NCBI RefSeq assembly: GCF_016801865.2
Contig: NC_068937.1
Coordinates: 66,755,665-66,819,664, forward strand
Origin: Culex pipiens pallens
Taxonomy: Eukaryota; Arthropoda; Insecta; Diptera; Culicidae
Length of the DNA stretch: 64,000 nt
Direction of reading: 5' to 3'
Shown piece after piece: positions 1-10,944 of this stretch (positions are counted from its first letter, which is position 1; each line of letters begins with the position of its first letter). The translations under genes were made by a program, and so were the position numbers. The notes below the pieces were generated by a model. The model was not told where the DNA came from and did not search any database. It was given only the letters and a program-made list of their open reading frames with translations.

Positions 1-12
1 ATCGTGACGTTG

Positions 13-500
13 GTCCGCCAGCGACTCGCCCCGGGGTCGCCCAGGTTTGCCTTGAAATGTTTCACCCGCCGTTCATCCGCCCCACATACGCCGTTTTGTA
101 TGGTTCAACCGCCCCTATAGGATGGTCCGCCAGCGGGTCGCCCTCGATACGCCTCCCATAGAAAGTTCATCCGCCTAAAAAGCCCCAACCGCCGTGGCTC
201 GCCCTCGACCCGCCTTTCATATACGGTTCGTCCGCCCCTGTAAGATGATCCGCCAGCGGGTCGCCCCCGATCCGCCCCCTATATAAAGTTCATCCGCCCA
301 AAAAGCCCCAACCGCCTTGGCTCGCCCTTGATGCGCCTTTCATATACGGTACAGCCGCCCCTGTAAGATGGTCCGCCAGCGGGTCGCCCCCGATCCGCCC
401 CCTATATAAAGTTCATCCCCCCAAAATGCCCCAACCGCCTTGGCCCGCCCGCGATTCGCCATTCATACATATTTCATCCGCCCAAGCAGAATACCCGTTC
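13..500. repeat. GC-rich tandem repeat, about 112-124 bp unit
   Basis: Units begin with GTCCGCCAGCG-like sequence near 13, 125, 247 and 371. Each unit is built from shorter blocks ending in CCGCC or CCGCCC. Adjacent units are clearly similar, and the array stops near 500, where AT-rich DNA begins. Base composition is very unlike the rest of the window. The array is cut by the window edge, so its real length is unknown. No reading frame is kept across units, so I treat it as satellite DNA. Confidence 0.8.
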
Positions 501-519
501 AGGTTCCTTCAGGATTCTG

Positions 520-1850
520 ATAGTGTTTTTTCAAGTTCATCTAAAACGGAAAAAAACACAAAGTGCCTTATATAGAAATGCAGATCTTTGTAGATTCTTG
601 TGTGCTGAAATTTAGAAATAAAGCAAAAATATGAAAAAAAAAAACATAATTTTCAACATAATTTTGTTCTCAATACATCTTACGTGCGTTGTTAGTTCAC
701 TGAGCTGAAATGATGAAAAAAATAAAGAAACAAAATAATATATTGATAAGCAAACTTGTTGCGAAGATTTTCCATTTCCTGCAAATAAAAATAATTCTTT
801 AACTAATTCTTAAAAGCTAAATTATTTAAAATGTTCATGTATTATTGGTACTTACATATAAACAGGCAACGTATTGAATGTTAACAATTCATACTCTAAT
901 CTAATCAAACACAAGCGCAGCTAATCCGAAGAAAGTATCCTAGTAGATTACACCCCATGTTCTTTCTTGTCATTCAATCTTCTTCTATATATATAAAAAA
1001 TTTCGACGGTTTTTTTCGAACGCGAATCAGTTCAATACGGAGCGTCGGATCGAGGTGCTCTTTGTTGCGTTGGGTTCGTATAAGCCCAAGGAAGGTTCTT
1101 ACGCTAACTAAATGACACTTTGGCCACTCTGGAACCGATTCCGGAAAAGCTGCAGATTGTATGGGAAAAGTTACGTAAAATCAAATTTTGATCACAGGAG
1201 GCTGAATAAGCAAACAAGCATGAAACGTCAGGAAACCAAAAAAGGGCAGGACGAAGTTTGCCGGGAAGAGCTTGTTTGATCATATATTGTATGGGGGAAT
1301 GGTAGATCTGAATATGAAAATAAATCTTACAGTGAAAAGATAAATACAAATAAGNNNNNNNNNNNNNNNNNNNNNNNNNNNNNNNNNNNNNNNNNNNNNN
1401 NNNNNNNNNNNNNNNNNNNNNNNNNNNNNNNNNNNNNNNNNNNNNNNNNNNNNNATTTAATCATATTAAAATTTTAGATTTTAGTTTTTTTGAGCTTATA
1501 TTTTTGAAGTCAAATTTCATTGATTAGATTTTTATAATTTGTTTATATTGGTTTATAATTTTCTATTTTGTTTATATTGGACAACATTATTGTTAAGTCC
1601 CTCTGATTTGCAAAAAGATTTTTTTTGTGACACTTTTCTTGACTTGAGGTATTTTTAGAAGGATTTTTCGCTTTCATTCCTTCAAACATAAAATAAGTTT
1701 CATTTTTTATCAAATACTTTCTGTATCAGTTTTTTTTTCTTTGAAAATAACATTTCTTGAATGTTGGTCGCGATTTTTTTATAAAGCGGCTTTCGCGCGG
1801 ATTGGGGTTTCGGTCGGCGCGGATTTTTTTCGACTTTCCCGTAACAACCC
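520..1850. other. AT-rich DNA with no gene, containing an assembly gap
   Basis: Homopolymer-rich non-coding sequence. The stretch around 1020-1140 contains phrases resembling the CCGGAACC/CCGGTT-type dispersed repeats seen at 7500 and 58600. The small minus-strand frame at 1104-1349 has no recognisable composition or motif. I see no promoter or RNA gene. Confidence 0.5.
1355..1454. other. Assembly gap (100 N)
   Basis: A run of exactly 100 N, a conventional scaffold gap of unknown true size. Sequence on the two sides may not be adjacent in the genome. Confidence 0.99.
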
Positions 1851-2011
1851 TGTAGTTTGCTTTTTTCGATTTTGCCATTTTTCCATTTTGCTATTTCATT
1901 GATTTACTATAGTGCTATTTGGCTATTTTGCTGTTTTATTAATTTAGCTATTTTGATATTTTACCATTTTGTTGTTTTACTTTTAGTCTTTTTTGCTATC
2001 CTGTCATTTCA

Positions 2012-2154
2012 AGCAAAACAATGTAAATGGGCCAAAGCCGAAGTGTAAACAAATAGTCTGTCCTGCTCGTCCCTAATGTAAACATCCACTGACGTAAGCT
2101 GGACTGACTGTTTGTTTACACTTCGGCTTTGGTTCATTTACATTGTATTGTTTG
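2012..2154. mobile_element. Foldback MITE inside the T-rich array
   Basis: Inverted arms: the left arm has CAATGTAAATGGGCCAAAG followed by CCGAAGTGTAAACAAA. The right arm carries the reverse complement with few mismatches (TTTGTTTACACTTCGG then CTTTGGTTCATTTACATTG). Spacer is about 55 bp. There is no coding capacity. T-rich array lies on both sides, so it is a later insertion. I could not define a target duplication because the flanks are low complexity. Confidence 0.8.
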
Positions 2155-3402
2155 ATTTTTAATTGTTCTATTTCGCCATTTAACTTTTGTGCTAACCTGC
2201 TATTTATTTGTTTTCTATTCTACTGGTTTGATTTTTGCATTTTGGTATTTTATCATTTTAATGGTTTGCTATTTTGCTATTTGTTTAATTTAGCTGTTTT
2301 GCTTTATGCTGTTTTGGCATTTTTTTGTTGTTGTTTTGCTTTTTGGCTCTTTTGCTATCCTGTTATTTTTTAAATGTTCTATATTGCCACTTAACCTTTT
2401 TGATATTTTGCTACTGTTTGATTTGCTAGTTTGCCTTTTGCTTGTTTATTTTAAATTTAGCTATTTTGCTTCTTTTTAATTTCTGCCCCTTTTTCCTATC
2501 TTGCCATCTTGCTATTTTAATTATTTGCTATTATGCTTTTTTTATTTTTCTATTTTGCTTTTTAACTAGTTTGCTTTGGGTTTGCTAGTTTGTGTTTAGC
2601 TGGTTTTCTTTTTTTCCCATTTTGATATTTTGCCATTTTTTTTACTGGTTTGCTATTTTGCTATTCTGCTTTTTTCCATTTTGATATTTTACTGGTTAGC
2701 TTTTTTGCTCTTTGGCTATTTTGCTGTTTTTATAAGCTATGTATTTTGCTATTTTTTCAGTTTGGTGTTTTGCTATTTTCCTAGATAGTTTTTTTGCTGT
2801 TTTGTTTTTTTCTTTTTAGCCTTTTTCAATTTTGCTTTTTTACTGCTTTGCTATTTTGCAAACTTGCTTTTTTTGAATTTTTCTATTTTGATATATTACT
2901 GATTTGCTAGTTTGCTTTTCAGCAGGTTTGCTTTTTCCATTTTGCTATTTTATTGGATTGCTATAGTGCTATTTAGCTGTTTTGCTATTTTACCATAACC
3001 TGCTTTTTATTTGTTTTCTATTCTACTGGTTTGCTTTTACCATTTTGGTATTTTGCCGTTTTGATGGTTTGTTATAGCTATTGTGCTATTTTTTAATTGA
3101 GGTGTTTTGTTTTTTGCTGTTTTTGCTTTTTTTGTTGTTGTTGTGCTTTTTGGCTGTTTTGCTATCCTGTTATTTTTTTTATTGTTCTATTTTACCATTT
3201 AACTTTTTTGATATTTTGCCAATTTTGCTACTGTTTGATTGGCTAGTTAGTTATTTTGCTTGTTGATTTTAAATTTATCTATTTTGTTTTTTTTTATTTT
3301 GCCTTTTTCCCATTTTGCTATTTTGCTATTTTGTTTTTTTACTGGTTAGCTTTTTACTCTTTGGCTATTCTGCTGTTTTTAAATTTATGTATTTAGCTAT
3401 TT

Positions 3403-3599
3403 AGACCCTAGCGCAGCCAATCTTTCGAAGGGATCCTGGAGAGTGCCTTTGGTTAGATAACGCCTAGCACTCTTCTCGTCATTTATTCACATTTGTAGTG
3501 CGCCATTGCATTAGAATGCATTGAAACACCAAAAGCGTTAAAGCGGCCAGGCCTACTGCGTAAAGCCGTATCGCAGAGACATGATTCGTTTGAAGAGGG
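3403..3599. other. Unidentified 197-bp insertion in the T-rich array
   Basis: A normal-composition block (GACCCTAGCGCAGCC ... TTTGAAGAGG) sits abruptly between stretches of T-rich array. It has no inverted ends, no tRNA-like boxes and no long frame. On the minus strand it contains AATAAA and could be a piece of a transcript 3' region. I do not recognise it. Confidence 0.4.
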
Positions 3600-3693
3600 T
3601 TTTTTTTATTGAACTATTTAACTTTTTTCCCATTTTGCTATTTTACTGGTCTGCTGTGTGTTTTTTTTTAATTTAGCTATTTTGCTATTTGGA

Positions 3694-3824
3694 GCCTAAC
3701 ATTTCAAAAGGGCACATAACTTTTGTAAACAATAGTGTATCCCTTTCACTCAAATGACAGTTTGCATAAGGTGTGAAAGGGACACACTCTTGTTTACAAA
3801 AGTTATGTGCCCTAATGAAATGGC
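3694..3824. mobile_element. Foldback MITE with the AACATTTCAAAAGGGC end
   Basis: Arms of about 50 bp pair as inverted repeats: CTAACATTTCAAAAGGGC then ACATAACTTTTGTAAACAA on the left, and the complement ending GTGCCCTAATGAAATGGC on the right. The AACATTT(C/G)AAA(A/G)GGGC core recurs at 34534, 35978 and the centre of the palindrome at 16705-16750. Non-coding. Confidence 0.8.
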
Positions 3825-3964
3825 AAGCACGATTTTTCCATTTTGTTGATGAGTTTGCCAATTTTACTACATACTGGTTTGCAATTTTTCAAAATTTGCT
3901 GCTTTGTTTTTGCCGTTTTCCTATTTTGCTATTTTACTAATTTGCTATCTTGCTTTCTTGCTAG

Positions 3965-4348
3965 TTCACATTGGTCTGGTCTGAGTATTCTTGAACACCG
4001 TCAACCAGAACGCTGGAATGCCATGCGCGTCCTTGATGATCTTCGAGTGCCGGTTTTACAGTTGACGGCCAATCGCTTGAAGCGTTCCGTCACTTCGGCG
4101 TCAACCTCGTCCTCGGACTCTTGCTTCCGGTCGGCCTCACCTAACTCCGACTCCCCGGTGATGACCGCTTTCTTGCGCCCCAGGGGCTGGTACAGCTCCT
4201 GGTATTTGCACTCCAACGCGTAAACCTCCTCGAAGAATTTGGCCTCTAACTTGAGGTACTTCTTCTGCAGCTGCTTGAACGCATTCACCCGGTGCTCGAC
4301 ATTCTCCGGCAGGGCCTTAATCACATCCTTCATCATCATCCAGCGCAT
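3965..4348 (-). pseudogene. Nucleosome assembly protein 1 (NAP1) fragment, decayed
   Basis: The minus-strand frame from 4348 encodes a NAP1-like N-terminal helix region with IKALPENV, LEAKFFEEVYALECKYQ and ELYQPL. These are hallmark stretches of the NAP family, histone chaperones that deliver H2A-H2B. After about 90 residues the frame shifts. The next family motif, GIPAFWLTVFKN (usually GIPDFWLTVFKN), is found in another frame near 3965-4025. The remainder of the roughly 370-residue protein is absent, replaced by the T-rich array. The 5' side joins an unrelated coding piece at 4336. Fragmentation and frameshift make this a pseudogene. Family assignment is strong; paralogue identity cannot be told. 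Confidence 0.8.
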
Positions 4349-4722
4349 CGCATTCTATTCCGAAAGATGTTCTTCAGCAGATCCTCGACTTTGTTTTTCT
4401 TCTCAATAAAGATATTGATCTCCTTTTCGTTCTCCTTGCAAATTTCCACAATCTGGTAGAAGTTGCGGTCCCCCACCAGCGAGCTACCTTCGGCCACGTC
4501 GCCGTCCACATCAGCACCTGATCCAGCCAGATCGATTATTTTTGTTCGAATCTGAGGCTCGAAGTCCATTCCCGGCCAGGTGGACTCTTCCGACTTGGTA
4601 GCTCGACGTGGGTTAGCAGGAGTTGCTGGAGTTTGTGCAACTCGGCGAGGGCTATAATAGGTGCACGCCTGCGTCGAGGTCACTCGGACGGCGCCACTGT
4701 CTGTGTCTCCGGTGCTCAGCAC
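4336..4722 (-). pseudogene. Unidentified coding remnant next to NAP1
   Basis: A 128-residue frame with a basic, Pro/Ser/Thr-rich first half and a helical second half (EICKENEKEINIFIEKK then NKVEDLLKNIF) that looks like a real coiled coil. I do not recognise the family. Its 3' end overlaps the NAP1 start by 13 bp in a different frame, and its 5' end overlaps the next frame (4652-4924). All three are on the minus strand. This could be decayed coding sequence or a chimera of exons. The codon-like composition argues against random sequence; no function can be assigned. Confidence 0.4.
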
Positions 4723-4924
4723 CGTCCATGAAGGTCAAAACGAAGAACGCGTCGAACTGCAATGAAAGGATTTTGTGAGGCTCGTTAAGTTGACTAGGCA
4801 TGAGGACTAGGCGAGTGTCGTTAGTCCGGAAGGTGGGATGCCAGTACGTGAGAAACTTACCGTCCGCGCGTTTCTCGACGGCCCAGACGGCGTTCTGATT
4901 ATCCGGTAGCTTCAATACGGCCAT
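4652..4924 (-). pseudogene. Unidentified coding remnant with intron-like signals
   Basis: A minus-strand frame starting MAVLKLPDNQNAVWAVEKR. A consensus 5' splice donor (G then GTAAGT, near 4862) and a TTGCAG acceptor (near 4755) lie inside it, so part may be an unspliced intron of about 105 bp. Joining the two sides at those sites does not give an open frame into the next remnant; stops appear in each phase I tried. I read it as a broken genomic gene piece. Not recognised. Confidence 0.3.
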
Positions 4925-5159
4925 TCCGAAAACGTTTAGGCTATAACAACAGACTCAAATCGAGTACCGTGTTATCGGGACCCATGCCTGATACATCTGG
5001 GGTGAGTCCTCGTTGGCGATGCGAGATCGGCAGCTCTGGATCGAAGCGTAGGAGTTAATTTCATCGACCTTGATCAGGTTCTTAACTGGTCACCCTCTTC
5101 CAGTGGCATGGATTTACCATGCATTTTACCGTGCCCGGTGGAACCATGTCAACGAGTTT

Positions 5160-5665
5160 AATTTAGTCACGACGTCATCGTCCGTCTCCAGCCAACGGCC
5201 AACGGATGATCGCCCGGGCGTGGCCCCAGTCACGTTTGAAGTCGAGGTTGCCCAGCTCCAGTCAGGTCAGCTGACCGAGGAAGATCTTGGCCACCGTTCG
5301 TGTGATCTTGCGGGATACGAAGTTTTCCCCGCGGCTCGGCGATTCGTGGTTAAACGGAGTTTTTTTTCGTTCTGCGGCGTCTCGAGGACCTTCCCGTGCA
5401 AATCCAACGAACTTGTCTGGTAAAACTTTACCGACTTTTCCAATCCGCACGTCCGGATGACATCCAGCAGCCGGAGCGTCCCCACGGCGTCCACTTCGGC
5501 CGTGTATCCGCTCAGGTCGAACAAACCTTGACGGGCCAGGTTGTAGATCTCCTCCGGGTGGACGGCCGAAATGATCTTAACTAGGCAGCTGCTGTCGGTC
5601 ATGTCGCCGTAGTGCAGAATCATCCGACCCTGCTTGTCCTGGATAGATTCTGTTCGCTGCGGCCA
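5160..5665 (-). pseudogene. GDP-mannose 4,6-dehydratase (GMD) pseudogene
   Basis: The frame from 5623 gives ILHYGDMTDSSCLVKII, then EEIYNLARQ, YTAEVDAVGTLRLLD and RTCGLEKSVKFYQ. These are close to the NAD(P)-binding short-chain dehydrogenase region of GMD, which makes GDP-4-keto-6-deoxymannose for GDP-fucose synthesis. Compared with the family, the SHVxVS stretch after YNLAAQ is missing and the Ser-Glu-Tyr active-site region is altered. A large internal deletion joins ETPQNE to NHESPSRGENFVSRKITR in another frame, and a stop precedes LELGNLDFKRDWGHA. The sequence runs across these family blocks without introns, consistent with but not proof of a processed copy. Broken and non-functional. Confidence 0.85.
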
Positions 5666-5669
5666 CTGG

Positions 5670-7490
5670 AAACATCAAACTCTTAAAGATTCGGCAATCT
5701 TACCGCGAAAAGGAACGAAGAAAATCGAGAAAAAAAAACAACAACAGCTGCAGTAAACATAAACAAATCCTACCGTACAGTACCACCATACGGTATCAAA
5801 GTAAAAATTTATTTTTTTCTGATTTTGGGCAAATATCACAATAATACGACAAGAAAAAAATATTGCACTGCAGAAAGTACAGTTCTGCTAACTTTTACAT
5901 AGTTTAGTTAGAAAACTGCGAGAAAAAAAAATAGATTTTTATTAAAATTATTTAAAACCAATATTACTACTCCGTACGGTAACTGTTTACTTCACAGTGG
6001 TGCTATCTATTGGTAAAAATTTAGTTCATCAATTGTACCAGAAGAGGGATATAGAGTACAACAAAAGCGAACCTGGCGGCAATTTGAAGAAACACCCCCG
6101 TCGGGTGTTCCATTGTCTTTACAAGACCCCGCGCGGCAAATAATAGCTGCTGGGAAGAGCTTGAAAAATGACACGAAAAAAATGTCACCGTGGTTCTAGC
6201 GATACATAGCGCACAAGGCACAAGGAAAGGAGTTTACAGCATCTGGATGGAACAGCACTTTCCCTCTCAATAGGTACTGTGTTATAGATCTGGAATTGCT
6301 TAATAACAGTAAAAATGGGTAACACGATACAATAGTCCTTGTAATCAGGATTCCGTGTCTTAATACTCAAACAGAAGAGCATGCAATAGCACTGATCTTG
6401 TTGCGTGCTCTTCGGTTGACGTCCAGGTAAGGAACATCCTGGAAGGAGCGCAACTAACTGTCTAAGATCATCCGAATTATCTTGATCAGAACAGTATAGC
6501 TCTGGTTCCTTGCAAGTGTCCTATTTTCTTACCTCCACGTTGGCTTGGTTTTCATGATGACCTAGCTGGTGGCCTGTGGAAACGAATCGTAAACCTTTGA
6601 CCAACGCGGGTCAGAGTCGAGACGGCTGAAAGAAAGGGGCGCGACAATGTGGGAAAGTGAAGTAATTTGTGATTGTAGACGGTATTGTTTTGATTCGCAG
6701 TATGTTGAGTCAACTGCTGTGGATGTACCTGAAACATCGCACAACGGGGTTTCTCTTCTCTTCATTCTCAGCTACCACCTATCTCCTATTTTTATTTTGC
6801 TTTACTGATTCTCACTTCTTCACTGATTCTTCTACTTAAGGTGCAAGCAAATGTGGGGGATTTTCGAACATGGTAAGGTTTTTTCTCAAATCTTATAACA
6901 TGCAAAATTCAAGTACTCTTTGCTGAACATTTTGCACTAAACAAGTTTTTGAATTTTTTTTGTAATGCCGGGAAACTCTCTTTGACAACTTTGACTCAAA
7001 ATATCTCCTAATAGTTGTTAGAAAAGGTACCTTTTTTACGACATACGAAATTCGAGCAACTCATCCTCTACATTTTGTTCTTTGGGACCAAATCTCTAGG
7101 ATGAATAGTTTTTGAGAAAATCTCCTAGACAAATGCAAACTTTTGAAAATTTGCATCATTTTTGGTGTTTGTTTGTTTGTGTGTGCGCGCATCTCATGGC
7201 CTGCCTCCAACGCGCGTTCACAGCCGCCCGCCGGCAGCGCACCTCGCTGGTCAGCAGGAGTGTTGTTGTTCAAGCCATGCGTGACTTTACTGAAGTTGCG
7301 CGGTGGGAGAAGTTTGGTGATAAATTAATATTTTTTTTTTCGTTTTTGTTTCTTTTGATGGATTATGATGTAGTATATTGTATAGTATATTTTTTTAAAT
7401 GTTTTGCGCATGTGGTGCGGCCAGCCAAACAAATGGTTATGATTTTTCTAAGCGCTTTGAATGAAAAAGCATGGGATAAGAAGCTTGTAA
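5670..7490. other. No gene recognised
   Basis: AT-rich spacer with short frames in all phases and no conserved motif. A short GC-rich block at 7170-7300 stands out but matches nothing I know. Frames at 6021-6765 and 7061-7606 have random-like composition. Confidence 0.45.
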
Positions 7491-7499
7491 TCATTTTCA

Positions 7500-8230
7500 A
7501 AAGGTTGGTCATCCATGAACCCCAAAACCTTTTTTGGACCGATCTGACCACTTTGGAACCGGTTCCCGGTACTCCGGTGAAACCCGGAATAGGGCAAATT
7601 ATGTGATTATTATGGACCCAGCCATTTGGGGGTCAAAGTTCATCATTTTTAAAAGATAGCACAACCATGAACTCCAAAACCTCTTTTGGCACAATCTGAC
7701 CACTTTGGAACCGGTTCCTGGTACTCCGGTAAAACCCGGAATATGGCAAATCATGTGATTATTATAGACCCAGCCATTTGGAGGTCAAAGTTCATCATTT
7801 TCAAAATGTCGGGCATCCAAAAACTCTAAAATTACTTTTGGATCGATCTGGTCAGTTGGTGATTGTTTTTAGTAACTCCGGTGCAATGCGAAATATGAAA
7901 AATTACGGAACAATTTGCGACCAGGCAATATGGATGTCAATGATCATCATTTCAAAGATCAAGCTTATTCATGATCCCCACAAATATTTTTTACCGATCT
8001 GGTCACTGGGCCGATTCTGGAAACTACGGTGAAACTGAATATTGAAAATATGGGATTATTTCAGAACGATTTTTGACTAGGCATAGGCAAGATGATTGTC
8101 AAAGTTCATCATTTTCAAAAACAGGCTCATTCATGATCACAATAACTTGTTTTGAACAGATCTGGCAACTATTAAATCGGTTCCGGGGCTCCTTCAGAAA
8201 AAAAGTAACTAGCCAATGATATATGATGAA
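7500..8230 (+). repeat. Tandem minisatellite, about 170 bp unit
   Basis: Successive units share phrases such as GACCACTTTGGAACCGGTTC, ACTCCGGT(G/A)AAACCCGGAATA and GGTCAAAGTTCATCATTTT. Units start near 7512, 7660 and 7790 and become more divergent to 8230. An inverted partial copy follows at 8400-8660. Non-coding. Confidence 0.75.
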
Positions 8231-8399
8231 TTACCAATTATATATGATGAATTTTTACACCCAAATTTCCTGATCAAAAATTGCTTTGAAAAAAAGGAAA
8301 AAATGCTTGTGGGGATCATCAATGAGCTTGATTTTAAAAATAATGAACTTAGGCACATATATTGCCTCGTCGAAAATTAATTTAAAATAAACGCGTCAT

Positions 8400-8660
8400 T
8401 AGTTATATTTCGAATTGCATAAAAGTTTCAAGAACCGGTCCCAAAGTGGCCAGATCGGTCAAAAATGATTTTGGGGTTCCTGGATGAGCTAGATTTTGAA
8501 AATTATGAACTTTGACACCCAAATTGCTGGGTCCACAATTTTTCTGAAATAATCCCGTTATTTGCCATATCCCGGGTTTCACCGGAGAACCAGGAACCGG
8601 TCCCAAAGTAGCCAGATCGTAAAGTGGGGTTCATGGATGACCTACCATTTGAAAATTCAT
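8400..8660 (-). repeat. Inverted copy of the 7500 minisatellite
   Basis: The reverse complement carries the same phrases (GAACCGGTCCCAAAGT, CCGGGTTTCACCGGAG). With the forward array it makes a loose inverted pair separated by about 170-900 bp. Confidence 0.7.
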
Positions 8661-10111
8661 GGCCAACACTGTCTGGTAGAACAACGATCATAACTTGAAA
8701 AAATGTATTTTTTCAAAGATTGCTGTTTAAAATTTATGCGAGACCCCAATATCGCTCAGTTGACCCACCAGAAAATTTCAGGGTTTTCCGGCTCATTTTC
8801 GAAAAATAGACATTCAAACGAGTCCAATTAAACAAGAAGGATGCAAATTGGATGAGTTATGGCCTTTTTAATGATTTCAGTTTCACCCAGGCCTATACGG
8901 GTTAACCAACAAAAAAATAAAATAAAATAAAAAGATCCAGTTAAAAACTTTCCAGAAAAATAAAATATCAAATATTCAAAATAAATTATTAATAAAAAAA
9001 ATCCCCCTGGGATGGGAGTCTGATTCAATCCAGTTCAAGTTAGTAATATAAATTTGTTATTCTATATACAAGAAGACTAAATTTATAAATCGGCATTAGG
9101 CCATGTCAAATATCTTATTATGTATCAAAATTTCTAGACACTCAGTTTTTTCTTAAAAAAATAATAAAATAAAATAAAAACTTTTTAAAGGGGCGGAATC
9201 AAGGAAATTTAGTTCTTTTGAAATAAATAATGAAATAATTTAAAAAAACCTTCTGTGATGGCAGACTAATTCAGTTTCTACTTATCAGAACTTTTAGTTC
9301 TATAGCCCTGAAATATGCCTTTACAACTTGACATAAGGAAGAAATAAAAAATTCATTGATTATAAAAATGTATATAAAATTATCTAAATTATTATTAATT
9401 ATTTATAATAAATTATATAATCATTCTGAAACAAGGGGTAGGACAGTGAGTAATTTTGAGACATTTTGAAAATTTTTGAGTCAGATTGAGCCACTCTCGT
9501 TACTCAAAATTGTTCAGTTTTTCACGAACGACGTAACCCGCTTTGACACTGACGTTTGGATCGACATTTGTCACCGAGCATGATTGACAAAAACATAAAG
9601 AGCAGAAAACGTGTTTCGGCGGCCTAAAGTTTTCAATTTTGTGTAAAATTGGTCCATGAAAAATCTTCATCCTTTTTCCCCTTGGGGGTCAGTGCGTAGG
9701 ACCAAATATTTGACCGCCCGTGAGCAAGCACCTTGGAGTGTTGCACCGAGCCATGTTCCGACGAAAACGACCAGGATTGAAAATAGGCTGGCGGCGGATA
9801 CACGGGTTCAGGAAGTTGAAGTCGGGCCCAAGTGGTGGCCAGTACGTGATGCTGATGCTAAAGTCGGCTTGAGTTTGTGAGTTTTGAATGACCGCGACTT
9901 TAAGAGCTTCCCGCCCAGTCAGATCACCACAACAACAAAAAGGTTCCGAAGAAAGAAGTGCTCTTCGAACAAAAGATCAAATGGATCCAAAAATTGAACT
10001 CAACATGCAGTTTGAGATTATTAGCAAGACGGAAACACTCAACATAGCCCCATTATTGCGGCCCTGAAAGATGTTGGGGGACAGGGAAGTTTCTCTTTAG
10101 GGGACAAAGAT

Positions 10112-10582
10112 TTGCGGCGGAAATTTACATCTAGGACGCCGAGGACGAAGGTGCGATTTCGTCGATCATCAGCAAGTCCATCCGGAACTGGGGTTCCAAT
10201 CCTTGAAAATGCATCTAGCGAAGAAAAGTCTGATTCGAAGAAGATTATCTACACCAAGTCGGTCACATCAAAGGTGACCTTCACGCCAAAGGGCAAACAA
10301 ACAAATTTCGAGCAAGAGCTGTATGTTATAGGGCATGTCTTTTGTTGTATTGGTCTGAGAAAATTTAGACAAAATATAATTGGTCTAGTTTTGTTTATCA
10401 TTTATTGCATTACTCTATTCTCCGTACCACGTTGCGCCCCTCCTCCAATCTCGCTGGAGTCTTGTCCCACCAGCTGTTCTAATTCAGAATACCTCGCGAA
10501 TCTAGAAAAAAAAAGCCAGTTCATTTCATCCACGCAGGTTCCAGTCACTGAAATCTGGCTTGATTTTTTTCGTTTGCTGTAG
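10112..10582 (+). CDS. Unidentified frame inside the hAT element
   Basis: A 156-residue frame. The first about 75 residues are Lys/Arg/Ser-rich and look coding (SEEKSDSKKIIYTKSVTSK then VTFTPKGKQ). The rest is hydrophobic and probably random. It overlaps a minus-strand frame over 10402-10582. No family recognised; it may be captured host sequence. Confidence 0.2.
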   Translation: MRRKFTSRTPRTKVRFRRSSASPSGTGVPILENASSEEKSDSKKIIYTKSVTSKVTFTPKGKQTNFEQELYVIGHVFCCIGLRKFRQNIIGLVLFIIYCITLFSVPRCAPPPISLESCPTSCSNSEYLANLEKKSQFISSTQVPVTEIWLDFFRLL

Positions 10583-10944
10583 AAAATAAACACAAGCGGC
10601 CTGAAAACCTCCCGGAATTTGGGGAGAATATTTTTTGGGATATTGAGCTGGAGCAGATTAAAGGCCATCTCATCCACACAAGAACCGTACGAGGTGTTCT
10701 TTAGCAGGAAGATTCCGTTGTTGAAGGGGGACGGGAACGGTGCATGTCTTCTGATAAGCCGCCACCCGCACATCGCAAGTTCCAGGTTCTCCTTCTGTGC
10801 ATCTAACAGATCTACCATATCATGGAATCTGGCAGTTTTTTTTTTATAGATCAGCAATTTTGTCGTCTTTGGACGCATGTCGCAATCCCAGCCTAGTGCA
10901 ATTATTATATTTAGCACAAAAAAACTGCAACCAAAATCAACCAA
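10402..10944 (-). CDS. Unidentified 180-residue frame inside the hAT element
   Basis: The longest frame of the element. It contains a repeated phrase (SYGSCVDEMAFNLLQ and TGTCVDEMNWLFF), reflecting an imperfect internal duplication of about 35 bp near 10525 and 10665. No transposase, BED finger or dimerisation motif is visible. It could equally be an accidental open frame. Confidence 0.2.
   Translation of the reverse strand: MVDFGCSFFVLNIIIALGWDCDMRPKTTKLLIYKKKTARFHDMVDLLDAQKENLELAMCGWRLIRRHAPFPSPFNNGIFLLKNTSYGSCVDEMAFNLLQLNIPKNILPKFREVFRPLVFIFYSKRKKSSQISVTGTCVDEMNWLFFSRFARYSELEQLVGQDSSEIGGGAQRGTENRVMQ

Larger units (their letters stand above)
1855..3960. repeat. Degenerate T-rich minisatellite (TTTTGCTATT-like)
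   Basis: About 2 kb of imperfect 8-11 bp repeats of the type TTTTGCTATTTTGC, with variants such as TTTTGCCATT and ACTGGTTTGC. The plus strand is almost free of A-tracts, so strand asymmetry is strong. Open frames here translate to Phe/Leu/Cys/Tyr-rich strings that only reflect the repeat. Three non-repeat insertions interrupt it (2012-2154, 3403-3599, 3694-3824). Confidence 0.85.

Noticed and set aside
1857..3266. Small Phe/Leu/Cys-rich frames that look like membrane proteins
   Set aside because: They are translations of the TTTTGCTATT repeat; similar strings occur in all frames of the array.
7112..7606. 164-residue frame
   Set aside because: It runs from GC-rich spacer into the minisatellite, with a hydrophobic run from a T tract. 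No conserved pattern.
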